64,000 nt of DNA from CAZGCA01 sp964524145 (lineage in GTDB: Bacteria > Hydrogenedentota > CAZGCA01): the NCBI GenBank assembly GCA_964524145.1, contig CAZGCA010000018.1:7255-71254 (forward strand). Direction: 5' to 3'. Of this stretch, positions 25,513-35,389 are shown piece after piece. Every line of letters begins with the position of its first letter. Positions within the stretch are counted from its first letter, which is position 1. The notes beneath the pieces are model-generated. The model was given only the letters and a program-made list of their open reading frames with translations, did no database searches and was not told the origin of the DNA. Both the position numbers and the translations under genes were made by a program.

Positions 25513-26970
25513 ATGGTGTCAGTATTGGCGAGAAAGCGGCAGGCGATGGTTCGTGAAGAGTCAGGGGAGGCAAGCTCGCGTTCGACGCGAAGGGTGGGGT
25601 TGTGCTCTAGGGGGAGTACCGCGCTCTTCAGATCGCGGTTTCTCTGCGCTTGTGCGCTTTCCACTCTTCTCCTGGTGATACCGCTGTGTGCGTACGCGGA
25701 ATCGACCGTGGTCACCGAGGAAACCTTTACCGATGTGCTCACCGGCGCACGCGAACCGACCGATCTCCTGCTAGATCTGCTCGACCTCAACGATGACGGG
25801 GTTGTGGGGACGGCGGACCTTGTCACGTTCCTGAAGAACGATTTCTATCGCTCGCCCGCTGTGGGTTTTGAGACCAGCACCTCGACCATCGGCGAAGGCG
25901 GCGAAACCAGCACAGCGGTCGTCATTAAGTTCAGTAAACCGTTCACGGGAACCCTCAACTTCAGCATCGACGCGGAACCGATCGCCGGCAACTACTTTGC
26001 AGGGGACGATCCGCCCCGTCGAGCGAGCGCCGTGAAAGATGCCGACTACACCGTCGCGGGACCGAATGTGACGTTGGGCAGTCCGGATACTGGTATCATC
26101 CCCGGAACCATTACGGTGGCCGGCGCAACGGAAGCCGAGATAGTGTTAACGAGCATCGACGATACCCTTATCGAGGACATGGAGCGGGTCATCATAGCAC
26201 TGGAGCCCAGCGGCGAGGACGGCGATTACATTCGCGAGGCGCCGTATATCCACACGGTGTTCATCGACGAGAACGATGGCCGCTGGCTGTGCGTGTACAC
26301 GCTGTTGCCGGAGTCGAGCGATCCGCCGGGTGAAACCGAACCTTTGACGCCGGCCCCGATGAGCTTCGAGATGGAGTTTACCCAACTCAACGGGACGTTC
26401 GACGACGGGGTAGTGCTCAGTGACGGTCGCGGTTCCATTCCGGAAACGACCGGTGAGGGGATACCGGTCGATTTCGGCGGTTCGTCGGCGACACGGTTCG
26501 AGGCGGCGTTCTCCGTCGAGACGTCGGCAGAAGACGGGCGGATGGGCTTTGGCGTGACGCGAACTTTCCAGATGGTGGCGACTGAAACCGGTCAAGGCCA
26601 TACAGTTCGGCCTCATCAGGTTTTTGCGGGCGAGATCACGGAGACCATGATTCCAACCGACGCGGGCAGCCTGGCCGGATTGCAGACAACCAAGCCGGGC
26701 CTGTTTGTGCTTTCGCGGCTGCCGGCTGTCCCGGACAACATGGCGGCGAGAGATCTGGCAATCACGGTGCAGGGCAACGGCAACGTGACGCGCGACCCGG
26801 AGGCCCCGTATGTCAACGGCGACTCCGTGACGTTGATAGCGGTACCCGACCCGGGCTGGGTTTTCACCGGTTGGTCGGGCGACCTGGACGGAGACGCCAG
26901 TCCGACCACGATCATGATGGATGGCGACAAAGCTGTAACGGCAACGTTTGTTGAAGAGAATGGGAGCTAG
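25513..26970 (+). CDS. Exported Calx-beta/InlB-repeat-like protein
   Basis: 485 residues from ATG 25513; ATG 25546 is an alternative start. A long, basic N-region precedes a hydrophobic signal (LCACALSTLLLVIPLCAYAES). Then comes a single EF-hand-like, dockerin-half motif (LDLNDDGVVGTADLVTFLKN, about residues 92-112), a Calx-beta-like domain (about 118-255, ending TVFIDENDG), a beta-rich middle, and a C-terminal divergent InlB-B-type repeat (GNGNVTRDPEAPYVNGDSVTLIAVPDPGWVFTGW). First of six co-directional exported-protein genes; the next gene begins before this one ends. Function unknown, probably extracellular adhesion or scaffolding. Confidence 0.8.
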   Translation: MVSVLARKRQAMVREESGEASSRSTRRVGLCSRGSTALFRSRFLCACALSTLLLVIPLCAYAESTVVTEETFTDVLTGAREPTDLLLDLLDLNDDGVVGTADLVTFLKNDFYRSPAVGFETSTSTIGEGGETSTAVVIKFSKPFTGTLNFSIDAEPIAGNYFAGDDPPRRASAVKDADYTVAGPNVTLGSPDTGIIPGTITVAGATEAEIVLTSIDDTLIEDMERVIIALEPSGEDGDYIREAPYIHTVFIDENDGRWLCVYTLLPESSDPPGETEPLTPAPMSFEMEFTQLNGTFDDGVVLSDGRGSIPETTGEGIPVDFGGSSATRFEAAFSVETSAEDGRMGFGVTRTFQMVATETGQGHTVRPHQVFAGEITETMIPTDAGSLAGLQTTKPGLFVLSRLPAVPDNMAARDLAITVQGNGNVTRDPEAPYVNGDSVTLIAVPDPGWVFTGWSGDLDGDASPTTIMMDGDKAVTATFVEENGS

Positions 26971-29900
26971 CGTGCAAGCCATGGTAAGACGGGTAGGGTC
27001 AGGCAGATCTTCGAAGTCGCTTGGCCTGTTCTGCGCCGGAGTAGCGCTCGCCCTGCTGTTTGTTGCGCCGGGAGCAGTGGCGCAACTGGGCACGCCCTTG
27101 GCTCCCGAATTCACGAACCCGACTGAGTTGAACGCGGCGACGTCTTTCGGCGGCCATGTCAGTACCGATCCCGAAACCGATCAGGCGATTCCACAGCGAG
27201 GCGACATAAAGATCACGTCGTCCTCGTTCGGCCAGCCCTTTTCTGAGGGCGCTGCGATCGCCGATTTTGGGCTGGTGCTCCGCGAACTTGCCAGCAAACT
27301 TCTCTTCTACCAGCCGGGAGCGCCTGCGGATCAGAATGAGCGAGCAGCGTTCCGGTATCGGCAACGGCTGTTCGGAGTCGACGAGTTCGGGGAGACCCTT
27401 GACACGCTGGCGAGCAACGATGCGCCGTCGGCTCAGAACGTTCAGGACCGCATTGCGCTGCTTGAAGAGAACCGCGACGCCCTGTTGGAGGAACTGTATG
27501 GTCCGGACGAGGCGGCGCAGGTAGACCAAGCTCTTGGTCTGGTCAAGCAAGCGCTCCTGTACGATCCCACGAACGAGGATTTCCAGAACCTCTGGCTCGA
27601 CATCGTCTACTATCAAGTCGAGATAGCGCTCATCAAGGCAAAAGCAAAGATGGCGCGCGGGTACCGGCAGAACATCTTCCCTACCGACCCGTTGCTGCCT
27701 GTGATCAGCAACGAGGTCAACCTGTTTGAAGAAGCGCTTGGGATTCTTGACGGTGCGCTCGATCCCTACTTCGAATACCTCCGGGGAAACATTCTCGGAG
27801 AGCCGCTTGAGATTCCGGTTGGCGACTACTTTGCCGGGTCAGCAAACGCGCAGGACGACCCGACGTACGGCTTGTTTGTCTTCCGGGAACTGGTTCCCCG
27901 CCGCTCGGCCACGTCGGGGTCGCTTATCACACGCGACGGCGGCACGCTGCCCGTACGGCCTGGCGAAGGCGAGGGGAATGTGGTGGCACCCGCGGGTCTG
28001 GCGTTAAGTTCCGCGCGCCACAGCGAGACATTTCAGGTCTTGACGGACACTGCCGCGACGACATGGCAGGTGGACGTGGACGAGTTCGAGGATTGGATTG
28101 CAGTAATCGACTATGATGGACCCACCACAGGCAACGGCACATTTACGGTGGAGGTCGATCCGAACTTCGACGTTGAGCGATCGGCCGCTATCGATGTTAC
28201 TTTCACCGAAGGAGCAGAGACCGGCACTGTCGCCGTAACGATCATGCAGGATGCTCAAGGCGAACCTGCGGACGGCCTCCTCTCGGTGACGCCCCTCTCG
28301 GTGGCACTGAGCCCGGACGGCGGGATAGTAACGCTGGATATCACGAAGACGGATTCGGACGGGGATCCCGTTTCCTGGACCGTCTCCATCGAGGTGGGCG
28401 ACGACTGGCTGCAGCCGAGTGCCGGCAGCGAGCAAGGCATTGACGACGCCGTGATCGAACTGGCGTTCGAGGAAAACAGCGGCGCGGTCGGCCGGCTCGC
28501 GGCCGTTCGAATCCAGGCCTTTGACGCGACCGGCGATCCCGCGGGCATACCGATCACGGTGGAAGCGACACAGCCGCCGCCCCAACCGGAGTCGGTGCTC
28601 TACGCGGGATTCAAAGACTACATACTCGTGTTCGAAGTGCTTAAGGAACAGGCGCGCGCCGCCAGCGAGCTGGTCCACCGGTACGCTCTGCGCGGCGGCC
28701 GCGAGGATCTCGTGAACGCCCAAGAGGCGGTTCGCAGCATCCTCGGTCCGAGGTGCGTTGAGGGCGATCTGTTGACGAGCATTCTGGACTGGCGCAGCAA
28801 CTCGAGCGGCGCCACCGGCGCGGCCCGGGACCGCCTCTATTGCGCGTACAACGGCTGGCATACGGCACGGCAAGCGCTTCTGGCCAAAGACCAGTTCATC
28901 AAGGGCGAGCGGAACCTGCTGGGATTCGATCCCGAGTTCCTGATGCTCGTGCAGCGGTTCGAGCGGGTCAGCGGCGACATATTCGACTCGTTCGACGCGC
29001 TGGTAGCGTTCAACTATGACACCCCCTCGGACGTGAGCCCCCTGAAGTTCGCCGCGAAGAAGCTCGAAGATGCCCGGGACAGCTTCTTCAACTACCGCGA
29101 GAGTCTCGACACGCTCAAAGAGCAGTTCCGCACGCAGAACCTGGACGTCCGGGACCGGCTCCGCGAGCTCACCGGGGTGGACCCGGGCCAGGACATAGAC
29201 AACCCGCCGGCTTCGTACGTCGATTTTGACAGGAATCCGAACGGCAAACTCGCACAGCAGTTGGGCAACATTGCGCTCGCCCAGACGCGAGTAGACATCG
29301 GTAACGCCGAAACCGACGTGTTGAAGAAGCAGATCTCGAACGAGGCTGCCATCCGCGACAAGGAACAGGGTGTTGCGGAAGACGTACGCGGTATTATCAC
29401 CGACTACGGCGCGAAACAAGGTGACCTCGAATACGAGATCGGGCAGGTCGAAGGCTGGCAGAGAGTTGGGGACAACGCCGCTGAAGGGATTCAAGCGGTG
29501 TCAGACGCGGCGATCACCATCGCGACGGGCAACGCGCTCGGCGGTCTCGGTGTCGGGGCAAGCATAGGTGCAATCGCGGTCGGCTATGTCGGTAACGCCA
29601 CAGCCCAGTATTTCCTGGAAGAAGAGAAGGGAGAACTGCGCCGCAGCAAGGAGGAGTACGCGGCACAGGAGCAGGCGAAGATAAGGATGAAAGAAGCGGC
29701 ACTTCAGGAGTATATTCGCGACCGCACGCTCAAGGAACTGAGCGCGCAGATGCGTGTGGCCGACCTGCAGGGTATCGAGGCGTTGCAGGTCAAGGGGCAG
29801 GAAGAGGGCCGTCGGCTACTGCTGCTCACCGAGAAACAGGCGCTCGAACAGAGGATGCGTGAGAACAACGAGGCGTTGGTGGACCGGCTGTTCGCCGATC

Positions 29901-30874
29901 CGCTGTACCGGACCATGTACCAGGCCGATACGGCGGAGGCGCAGCGCGCGTTCGAGGAAGCGCAGGATTGGGTGTTCTTCATGGTGCGCGCCCTCGAGTA
30001 CAAATGGAACACGCCCTTCTTCTACAGTTACGGTGGCAAAGATTATTCCTTGCAGTCGGTATTCAGCGCGCGCAACGCGGAGGAACTCGAAGAGTTCGTG
30101 GCGGCCATGATCAGTTATGACGGGCTGTTGCAGGCGTCGGGACGCGGCGATATGCGCCGGGACGTGGTCTCGTTTGTCGAGGACATTCTCGGTTTGGACC
30201 GGTTTGACCTCGACGGGACCCCGGTGCTCTACAAGGACCCGCAGAACACGCAAAATGAAGTCGACGCCGGCACGCTGCTCCGGCGCTACCTCAAAGGTCG
30301 CACGTCGGACGACGGCATCATCGAACTGCACTTCAGCACCGCGAAGTTCATGGGCGACACGTTCTTCCGCGGCCCGACATACAACGACTCGGGCACCCTG
30401 ATCGATCGCGGCCTGTACCTGGACAAGATCGTGTCGATGCAGATCAACCTTGTCGGCAACCCTCCGGAAGGCGCACTGCCTTCCGTTCCCGGGACATTGA
30501 CATACGCCGGCTCGAGCTTCATTCGCAACCAGTATGTGGGAACCCGCGCCGAGGCGGACCGCATCGTGGGCGAGTTCACCACGTACCCGACGCGGTTCTG
30601 GTACTTCGACCCGGGCAGCCCGGACCTGGGCGTCGAGCAGGGGTGGAAGTACCGCGACGGCCAGCAGGCGAGCGTCGCGCTGAACCTCTCCGGTCCGACA
30701 GAGCCCGACGAGGATCAGAACCTGATCACGGTATTCAAGGAACGGAGCGTAGCCACGAGCGACTGGACCCTGGTCATATACACCCGGAACGCGCGCGGGG
30801 ATACGCTGCTTGAAGTTGACTGGCTGGACGACATTGGAATTGTGTTTGAACATACTGCAAAGGACCGCCCGTAG
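26960..30874 (+). CDS. Large exported BACON/coiled-coil protein with Tc-toxin-A-like architecture
   Basis: 1304 residues from ATG 26960, overlapping the previous stop; ATG 26981 is an alternative. Signal peptide (LGLFCAGVALALLFVAPGAVAQ). A helical N-terminal third; two BACON/Ig-type domains (about 349-432 and 441-539); long helices (about 560-840); an Ala/Gly-rich hydrophobic stretch (about 845-885, GNALGGLGVGASIGAIAVG); a charged coiled coil (885-975); DPLYRTMY..FEEAQDWVFFMVRALEYKW (980-1020); then a C-terminal beta domain including LYLDKIVSMQINLVG and VPGTLTYAGSSFI. The order of helix, hydrophobic hairpin, helix, then beta-sandwich resembles the pore-forming and TcB-binding regions of Tc toxin A subunits. 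That is an architectural inference, not a demonstrated homology. Confidence 0.8.
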   Translation: MGASVQAMVRRVGSGRSSKSLGLFCAGVALALLFVAPGAVAQLGTPLAPEFTNPTELNAATSFGGHVSTDPETDQAIPQRGDIKITSSSFGQPFSEGAAIADFGLVLRELASKLLFYQPGAPADQNERAAFRYRQRLFGVDEFGETLDTLASNDAPSAQNVQDRIALLEENRDALLEELYGPDEAAQVDQALGLVKQALLYDPTNEDFQNLWLDIVYYQVEIALIKAKAKMARGYRQNIFPTDPLLPVISNEVNLFEEALGILDGALDPYFEYLRGNILGEPLEIPVGDYFAGSANAQDDPTYGLFVFRELVPRRSATSGSLITRDGGTLPVRPGEGEGNVVAPAGLALSSARHSETFQVLTDTAATTWQVDVDEFEDWIAVIDYDGPTTGNGTFTVEVDPNFDVERSAAIDVTFTEGAETGTVAVTIMQDAQGEPADGLLSVTPLSVALSPDGGIVTLDITKTDSDGDPVSWTVSIEVGDDWLQPSAGSEQGIDDAVIELAFEENSGAVGRLAAVRIQAFDATGDPAGIPITVEATQPPPQPESVLYAGFKDYILVFEVLKEQARAASELVHRYALRGGREDLVNAQEAVRSILGPRCVEGDLLTSILDWRSNSSGATGAARDRLYCAYNGWHTARQALLAKDQFIKGERNLLGFDPEFLMLVQRFERVSGDIFDSFDALVAFNYDTPSDVSPLKFAAKKLEDARDSFFNYRESLDTLKEQFRTQNLDVRDRLRELTGVDPGQDIDNPPASYVDFDRNPNGKLAQQLGNIALAQTRVDIGNAETDVLKKQISNEAAIRDKEQGVAEDVRGIITDYGAKQGDLEYEIGQVEGWQRVGDNAAEGIQAVSDAAITIATGNALGGLGVGASIGAIAVGYVGNATAQYFLEEEKGELRRSKEEYAAQEQAKIRMKEAALQEYIRDRTLKELSAQMRVADLQGIEALQVKGQEEGRRLLLLTEKQALEQRMRENNEALVDRLFADPLYRTMYQADTAEAQRAFEEAQDWVFFMVRALEYKWNTPFFYSYGGKDYSLQSVFSARNAEELEEFVAAMISYDGLLQASGRGDMRRDVVSFVEDILGLDRFDLDGTPVLYKDPQNTQNEVDAGTLLRRYLKGRTSDDGIIELHFSTAKFMGDTFFRGPTYNDSGTLIDRGLYLDKIVSMQINLVGNPPEGALPSVPGTLTYAGSSFIRNQYVGTRAEADRIVGEFTTYPTRFWYFDPGSPDLGVEQGWKYRDGQQASVALNLSGPTEPDEDQNLITVFKERSVATSDWTLVIYTRNARGDTLLEVDWLDDIGIVFEHTAKDRP

Positions 30875-30884
30875 GGAAAGACTT

Positions 30885-32060
30885 ATGGTAAGCATACGCC
30901 ATATCGGCCTGAGACTGGTACTCGCCGGCGCGTTCGTGCTGACGTGCCTGACGGCGTTTGCACAGGACGGCGGGACCGTTGTGCCCAAGAGGGTTGGGTA
31001 CCAGGGCACGACCGATCTGAGCGACGGCGCGTACGATCTGACGTTTGAACTGTACGATACGGCGGACCCGTCGGAAACCACGCCTCTGTGGCGCAAGACG
31101 ATCGAGAACGTGCAAGTCGTCGAAGGCCGGTTCGTCGTGGTGCTTGAAGGTGTCTCGGAACAAGACGGCACGGAACCACCTGAGATCGGCGAGGCCATAG
31201 CCGAGGCGCAGGATGTGGAAGAACTCTATCTCGAAATCTCTGAGGGGGGTACGACGCTGGGTCCCCGGCGACGGTTGGCCAGCGCGCCCTACGCCGTGGT
31301 GGCGGAGCAGTTCGCGGGTCCGGGCGACGCTGAAGCGGACCCTGCATGGAGCGTGCTGCCACGGGTGGCGACTTTGCGCCATGCAGGCCCGTTGACACCC
31401 GGCATTTCTGTCCCTTCAGACCCGGACACGACCCTCAACGGTTTCCTCCTGGAGCCGACGTCGCTTCTGAGAATCACGTTCCAGATGGATGCCGGGTTGT
31501 CGGTTGCGGTACACATTTCGGTTACGGTGGACGGCGAGCCCTGGCCTCTACCGTCGGTCAGCTCGACATTGATCCAACCTGGGAAACACGCATTTTGCCA
31601 ATGGCTTGTCGGCCCCACAGGTGGGGAGTTGCCGGCCGACGTCGATGTCGCCATAGCAAGGCTTTACGGCGAAGGAGACTCCAACTCCATCCTTACGCTG
31701 GAAGAGATCCCCATGCTGCCGGACGAACTGGATGAATTCCGGGCCGTTCCTCCCGAGGCCGATTTCACCGCCGACATAGTCCGGGGCTCCTGGCCCTTAA
31801 CGGTAAGATTCAAGGATCTGTCCGATCCCGGTTCAATGCCTATTCTCTCCTGGTCGTGGGATTTCGGTGACGACCTCGTGCCCGACCCCGTGAGGGGCGA
31901 GCCGACGAGCATCAGCGTCGAGCAGAATCCTGAACACCTTTACAGCAGGACCGAGACGTTGCCGAGAAGCTACGATGTCAGGTTAACGGTGGTCACTGAG
32001 GATGGCGAGGACACGATCGTGAAAGAGGACTTCATCACGGTGGAGGCCCTTAAGAGATGA
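30885..32060 (+). CDS. Exported protein with tail-fibre-like N-terminal domain and PKD domain
   Basis: 391 residues from ATG 30885, 10 bases after the previous stop. Signal peptide (IGLRLVLAGAFVLTCLTAFAQ). Residues about 30-145 follow the pattern YQGTTDLSDGAYDLTFELYD..LWRKTIENVQVVEGRFVVVL..LYLEISEGGTTLGPRRRLASAPYAVVAE, a beta module found at the N-terminus of many secreted and tail-fibre-like bacterial proteins. A middle beta domain follows, and the C-terminus has a PKD domain (ADFTADIVRGSWPLTVRFKD, then WSWDFGDD, then TVVTEDGED). It is the first of three consecutive genes sharing the N-terminal module. Confidence 0.8.
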   Translation: MVSIRHIGLRLVLAGAFVLTCLTAFAQDGGTVVPKRVGYQGTTDLSDGAYDLTFELYDTADPSETTPLWRKTIENVQVVEGRFVVVLEGVSEQDGTEPPEIGEAIAEAQDVEELYLEISEGGTTLGPRRRLASAPYAVVAEQFAGPGDAEADPAWSVLPRVATLRHAGPLTPGISVPSDPDTTLNGFLLEPTSLLRITFQMDAGLSVAVHISVTVDGEPWPLPSVSSTLIQPGKHAFCQWLVGPTGGELPADVDVAIARLYGEGDSNSILTLEEIPMLPDELDEFRAVPPEADFTADIVRGSWPLTVRFKDLSDPGSMPILSWSWDFGDDLVPDPVRGEPTSISVEQNPEHLYSRTETLPRSYDVRLTVVTEDGEDTIVKEDFITVEALKR

Positions 32061-33064
32061 CCCGAATGGCAAAAGACAGTCCGCGCCCACGTGTGTTCCT
32101 GCGCGAGAGGCGTGCGACGACCCGATGGGCAACGGTAGCGGTCGCGTTGCTGCTCCTGGGATGCGGCACGGCATGGGGTTCCCCGCTGCTCATCAACTAC
32201 GAGGGCACTCTGGACGACCCGGGCCTCGCTCCCATCGCCACCGTGGACCTCGAGTTCCGCCTGTGGCCGAACGCCGTGCACGCCGAAGACGAAGATGAAG
32301 AGTTGCTCTGGGGCAAGCGCTACCAGGCCCGCGTCGAAGACGGGCGGTTTAACGTTGTGATCGGCAGTGCGGGCCTTCCGGACAGAGTACGCGATTTCTA
32401 TCATAGCCCGCCGCGCAACCCGAAATACGACGCACTCGACCTGGCGCTGGCGCAGGGCCCGTGCTACGTTGGTATCACCGTTATCAAAGAAGGCGGACAA
32501 GGGTTGGGAGAGGAACTCGAACCCCGGCAGGCGTTCTTGAGCGTTCCCCACGCCGTATCGGCCGAACGCGTAATCGGGATTGCCGAGATCGAGGAGGAGG
32601 AACCGTCGGATCCCGAGTCGCGGTTCGCATTCAGCACGGGTGGTGAGGCAGTTGTCGTGGATATGAATGCTACAGAACGTGTTGCGGCCCGCGTAGCGCA
32701 GTTCCCGGTCCGTGCCGGAGCGATGGTGAAGATCAGCTACCGTGCGACGGTCCGCGGACTCGGCAGCGGCAAGCTGGTGTTCCGATCGAGAACGGGTTTC
32801 ATCGAGCACGACCTGTGGGAGGCGCGTGTGGTTGTCGAGGGGATGGTAGGATATCCCTGGGAAGCCACGACTGCCGTCTCGCCAAACGTAGTCTACTGCG
32901 AATGGGTGGGCGACGTGGGCGGAGGGGCTGAGACCCCGTTGGATGTGTTCGTCGAGCTGAGACACGAGTCTGGCATGCTCGCCATAGAACCGGGCATGGA
33001 TAACCAGCTTCTTATTGTGGAAGAGGTGTTGAACGCTACAGAAGAAATAAGGGTGTCACCTTGA
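32057..33064 (+). CDS. Exported protein sharing the tail-fibre-like N-terminal domain
   Basis: 335 residues from ATG 32057, with an ATGA overlap with the preceding stop. Hydrophobic signal (WATVAVALLLLGCGTAWGS). The Cys in LLLGCG could make a lipobox, though Gly-Cys-Gly is not a strong fit. The N-terminal module is again visible (INYEGTLDDPGLAPIATVDLEFRLW..LWGKRYQARVEDGRFNVVIG..LEPRQAFLSVPHAVSAE). The second half (about 195-330) is a beta domain similar to that of the next gene (..RVAQFPVRAGAMVKISY..) and has no PKD domain. Probably extracellular and co-translated with its neighbours. Confidence 0.78.
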   Translation: MTRMAKDSPRPRVFLRERRATTRWATVAVALLLLGCGTAWGSPLLINYEGTLDDPGLAPIATVDLEFRLWPNAVHAEDEDEELLWGKRYQARVEDGRFNVVIGSAGLPDRVRDFYHSPPRNPKYDALDLALAQGPCYVGITVIKEGGQGLGEELEPRQAFLSVPHAVSAERVIGIAEIEEEEPSDPESRFAFSTGGEAVVVDMNATERVAARVAQFPVRAGAMVKISYRATVRGLGSGKLVFRSRTGFIEHDLWEARVVVEGMVGYPWEATTAVSPNVVYCEWVGDVGGGAETPLDVFVELRHESGMLAIEPGMDNQLLIVEEVLNATEEIRVSP

Positions 33065-35358
33065 ACGGGATGAACAGGCGGATGAGTACGCGCAGCGTTG
33101 AGACTTCATGTTGGAAGGGAAGTCGTATGCTTGCGCTCATCATGCTCCTGGCGGCGGGATGTGTGGTCCTTACGTCCGGGAACAGTGCCGCCGAGGTTAT
33201 AAACTTCCAGGGCAGGTTGCTCGAGCCTTACAACCCGGGCGGCACGTACATCGTGGCGTTCCGTTTGTGGAACAGGCCGTTGCCGGGAGCCCCCGGTGAG
33301 CAGCTTATCTGGGCACGCGCGTATGAGGTTACGCTGGACAACGGCTATTTCAACGTGCTTCCGGGCGAGCCGGGATATGACGGTCCGGTTGAGATAAGTC
33401 AGACGGCGATTACCGGCGGATTAACGCCGAAGACCAACGATCTCGGTAAGGCCTTGATGACGAACGAGACCTTTCTCGGCGTGGCCGTCCTGACCGACGG
33501 CACCGGGGAGGCCTTGGATCCGGGCGATGTCAAGGAGATCTACCCGCGGCGCCAACTGTTGAGCGCGCCGTACGCGTTGTATACGGACAACGCTAATGTG
33601 TTTGGGACGAGCGAACAGGAAGAGCCACCCGAGCCGATCCCTTCCCGCTACAAGCATATTATGGGACGTACGGGAACCACGGCGTACACCACGCCCGAGG
33701 GGCCGTCGGTGATTATCGCGGAGATCCGGGACTTCCCGGTCCGCACCGGCGCTCTCCTGCGAGCAGCCTTCAATACACAGCTTCTGTTCGATCTCGATCC
33801 GTTCCTCAGCCCCGTCGAGTACCCGCCGTCGCGGGCACGGGTCACCATGGACATCCTGGTAGGCGGACGCTCGCTCGACAAGACCCGCGTCGAACAGGTC
33901 CTCCCTGTACGGTATACGTACCTCGGTATGCCGGAGGAAGATGGAAGAATCCTGCCGGTCCATCTGAACTGGGTGGGTCGAGTGGACCCGGCCCTGGTGG
34001 GGCTTGAACCCGACGAGAACGCTGAGGAGACGCTGGTTACCATCGAGATACGACTGTCCATGGCCGACGCGCTTGAGCATGTTGACCGTCACATAGAGGC
34101 CCGGCAGCAATTCTCTACATCCTCAATCTTTTCGACGGCACGTTTCTCATGTACGCTTGGCTTGAGCCATACACCCGACGTGACTATTGACAGCTATACC
34201 GTTCCCGTGCAGCGCGGGAGTGCGCTTGTCTGGGACCCGACGATCGTATGGGGTCTACAACTCCCCGATTCTTACATGATGTATGTTGAAATGGTTAACG
34301 ATTATTTTCAGCAGCCACTGCCGTACGGCGGGTACAGGTACGTGACTCGTTGGACGTTCGAACTCCTGAACGCAATGGGGGAGGCAGAGATAGACCCCGG
34401 CTCTTCGGTGCCTGCCCGCTACAACTACACTCCGGTGGTAGTCGATGACCTGGTGCAGAGTTTCGATATCGACCCGAGCTGGGCGCTGGGATCAATTCTC
34501 GAGTGCGATGTGGGCGTCTCGTTCAGTGACTGGTGGGGGACGTACAAAGCCCTCAAGTATCCACGATCCTTTTTCACCGATCCCGTGCCCATCTTCCCTT
34601 ACAGTGAGATTTTGCATGCGCCAAGTGTCATTCGCTTCAAAGTGGTTGAGAACCTCGATTCTGTGCGGGTGGCCGACGTGAGCAAGCAGCGCCTCTTTGT
34701 CGAGGAGATATTGCCGGAACGGAACGCGTTGCCGCTGGACGTTCTCACCGTGTCCGCGTCCCAGGAACCGGGGACAAACACGGTTGTTCTTTCAGACGAG
34801 ACTCCATACAACTCGCTTGAGATCACGGGAATCCAGCGCGAGTGGAGTTTCGGGGACGGCAGCTCGGTGGTTACCATCGGTCCGGAGCCGTATCCGGGAA
34901 CACGAACGGTTGCGCACACGTACGAGCCGGGCGTGTATTACGCCACGCTCACGGTCACGACCGGCACGCTGAACGAAGCCGGCACCGGGTTTGAAGGGAA
35001 CGCGTCGACCTCCGAGACAACGCACCGCGTGGTGTCACGCCATGAGGCTTTTAATGTGTCGATGGACTGTGCCGTCGAGAGTTTCCATGCAAGCTTCTGG
35101 GATTACACAGACTATCCGTATACAATACAGTACATCAAACGCAACTGGATGCTCGACGACGTCTTTATTCCCGCAGAGATCGAGGCGTGGCCCGGCAATC
35201 CGTACGCGCCGTTCGCGGAAGGTTCCTATGCCTTTTTTGACAGGTTTCCCGTGGGGCTGGCAGTCGCCACATATTTCAAAGATCCGATTACCGACGAATT
35301 CGTGTACGACTCGTGGGGTACATGCACAAGACTGTGGTCGTATGGTGGATTCTTTTAG
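33061..35358 (+). CDS. Exported multidomain beta protein, third member of the tail-fibre-like set
   Basis: 765 residues from TTG 33061 (TTGA overlap with the preceding stop); ATG 33070 or 33082 are possible. Signal around MLALIMLLAAGCVVLTSGNSAA. The N-terminal module recurs (INFQGRLLEPYNPGGTYIVAFRLWNRP..LIWARAYEVTLDNGYFNVL..YPRRQLLSAPYALYT). The second domain (IIAEIRDFPVRTGALLRAAF) parallels the domain of the previous gene. A PKD-like segment lies near the C-terminus (REWSFGDGSSVVTI..AHTYEPGVYYATLTV). No catalytic motifs seen. Its place in the run of overlapping genes suggests assembly with the neighbouring exported proteins. Confidence 0.78.
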   Translation: MNGMNRRMSTRSVETSCWKGSRMLALIMLLAAGCVVLTSGNSAAEVINFQGRLLEPYNPGGTYIVAFRLWNRPLPGAPGEQLIWARAYEVTLDNGYFNVLPGEPGYDGPVEISQTAITGGLTPKTNDLGKALMTNETFLGVAVLTDGTGEALDPGDVKEIYPRRQLLSAPYALYTDNANVFGTSEQEEPPEPIPSRYKHIMGRTGTTAYTTPEGPSVIIAEIRDFPVRTGALLRAAFNTQLLFDLDPFLSPVEYPPSRARVTMDILVGGRSLDKTRVEQVLPVRYTYLGMPEEDGRILPVHLNWVGRVDPALVGLEPDENAEETLVTIEIRLSMADALEHVDRHIEARQQFSTSSIFSTARFSCTLGLSHTPDVTIDSYTVPVQRGSALVWDPTIVWGLQLPDSYMMYVEMVNDYFQQPLPYGGYRYVTRWTFELLNAMGEAEIDPGSSVPARYNYTPVVVDDLVQSFDIDPSWALGSILECDVGVSFSDWWGTYKALKYPRSFFTDPVPIFPYSEILHAPSVIRFKVVENLDSVRVADVSKQRLFVEEILPERNALPLDVLTVSASQEPGTNTVVLSDETPYNSLEITGIQREWSFGDGSSVVTIGPEPYPGTRTVAHTYEPGVYYATLTVTTGTLNEAGTGFEGNASTSETTHRVVSRHEAFNVSMDCAVESFHASFWDYTDYPYTIQYIKRNWMLDDVFIPAEIEAWPGNPYAPFAEGSYAFFDRFPVGLAVATYFKDPITDEFVYDSWGTCTRLWSYGGFF

Positions 35359-35389
35359 AACTATAACTGGGCGCTCGGAGAATGGAGCG

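Noticed and set aside
25036..25678. Several plus-strand frames of 120-180 codons at 25.0-25.7 kb
   Set aside because: Cys/Ser/Pro-rich random-looking translations without ribosome sites, overlapping the start of the Calx-beta gene.
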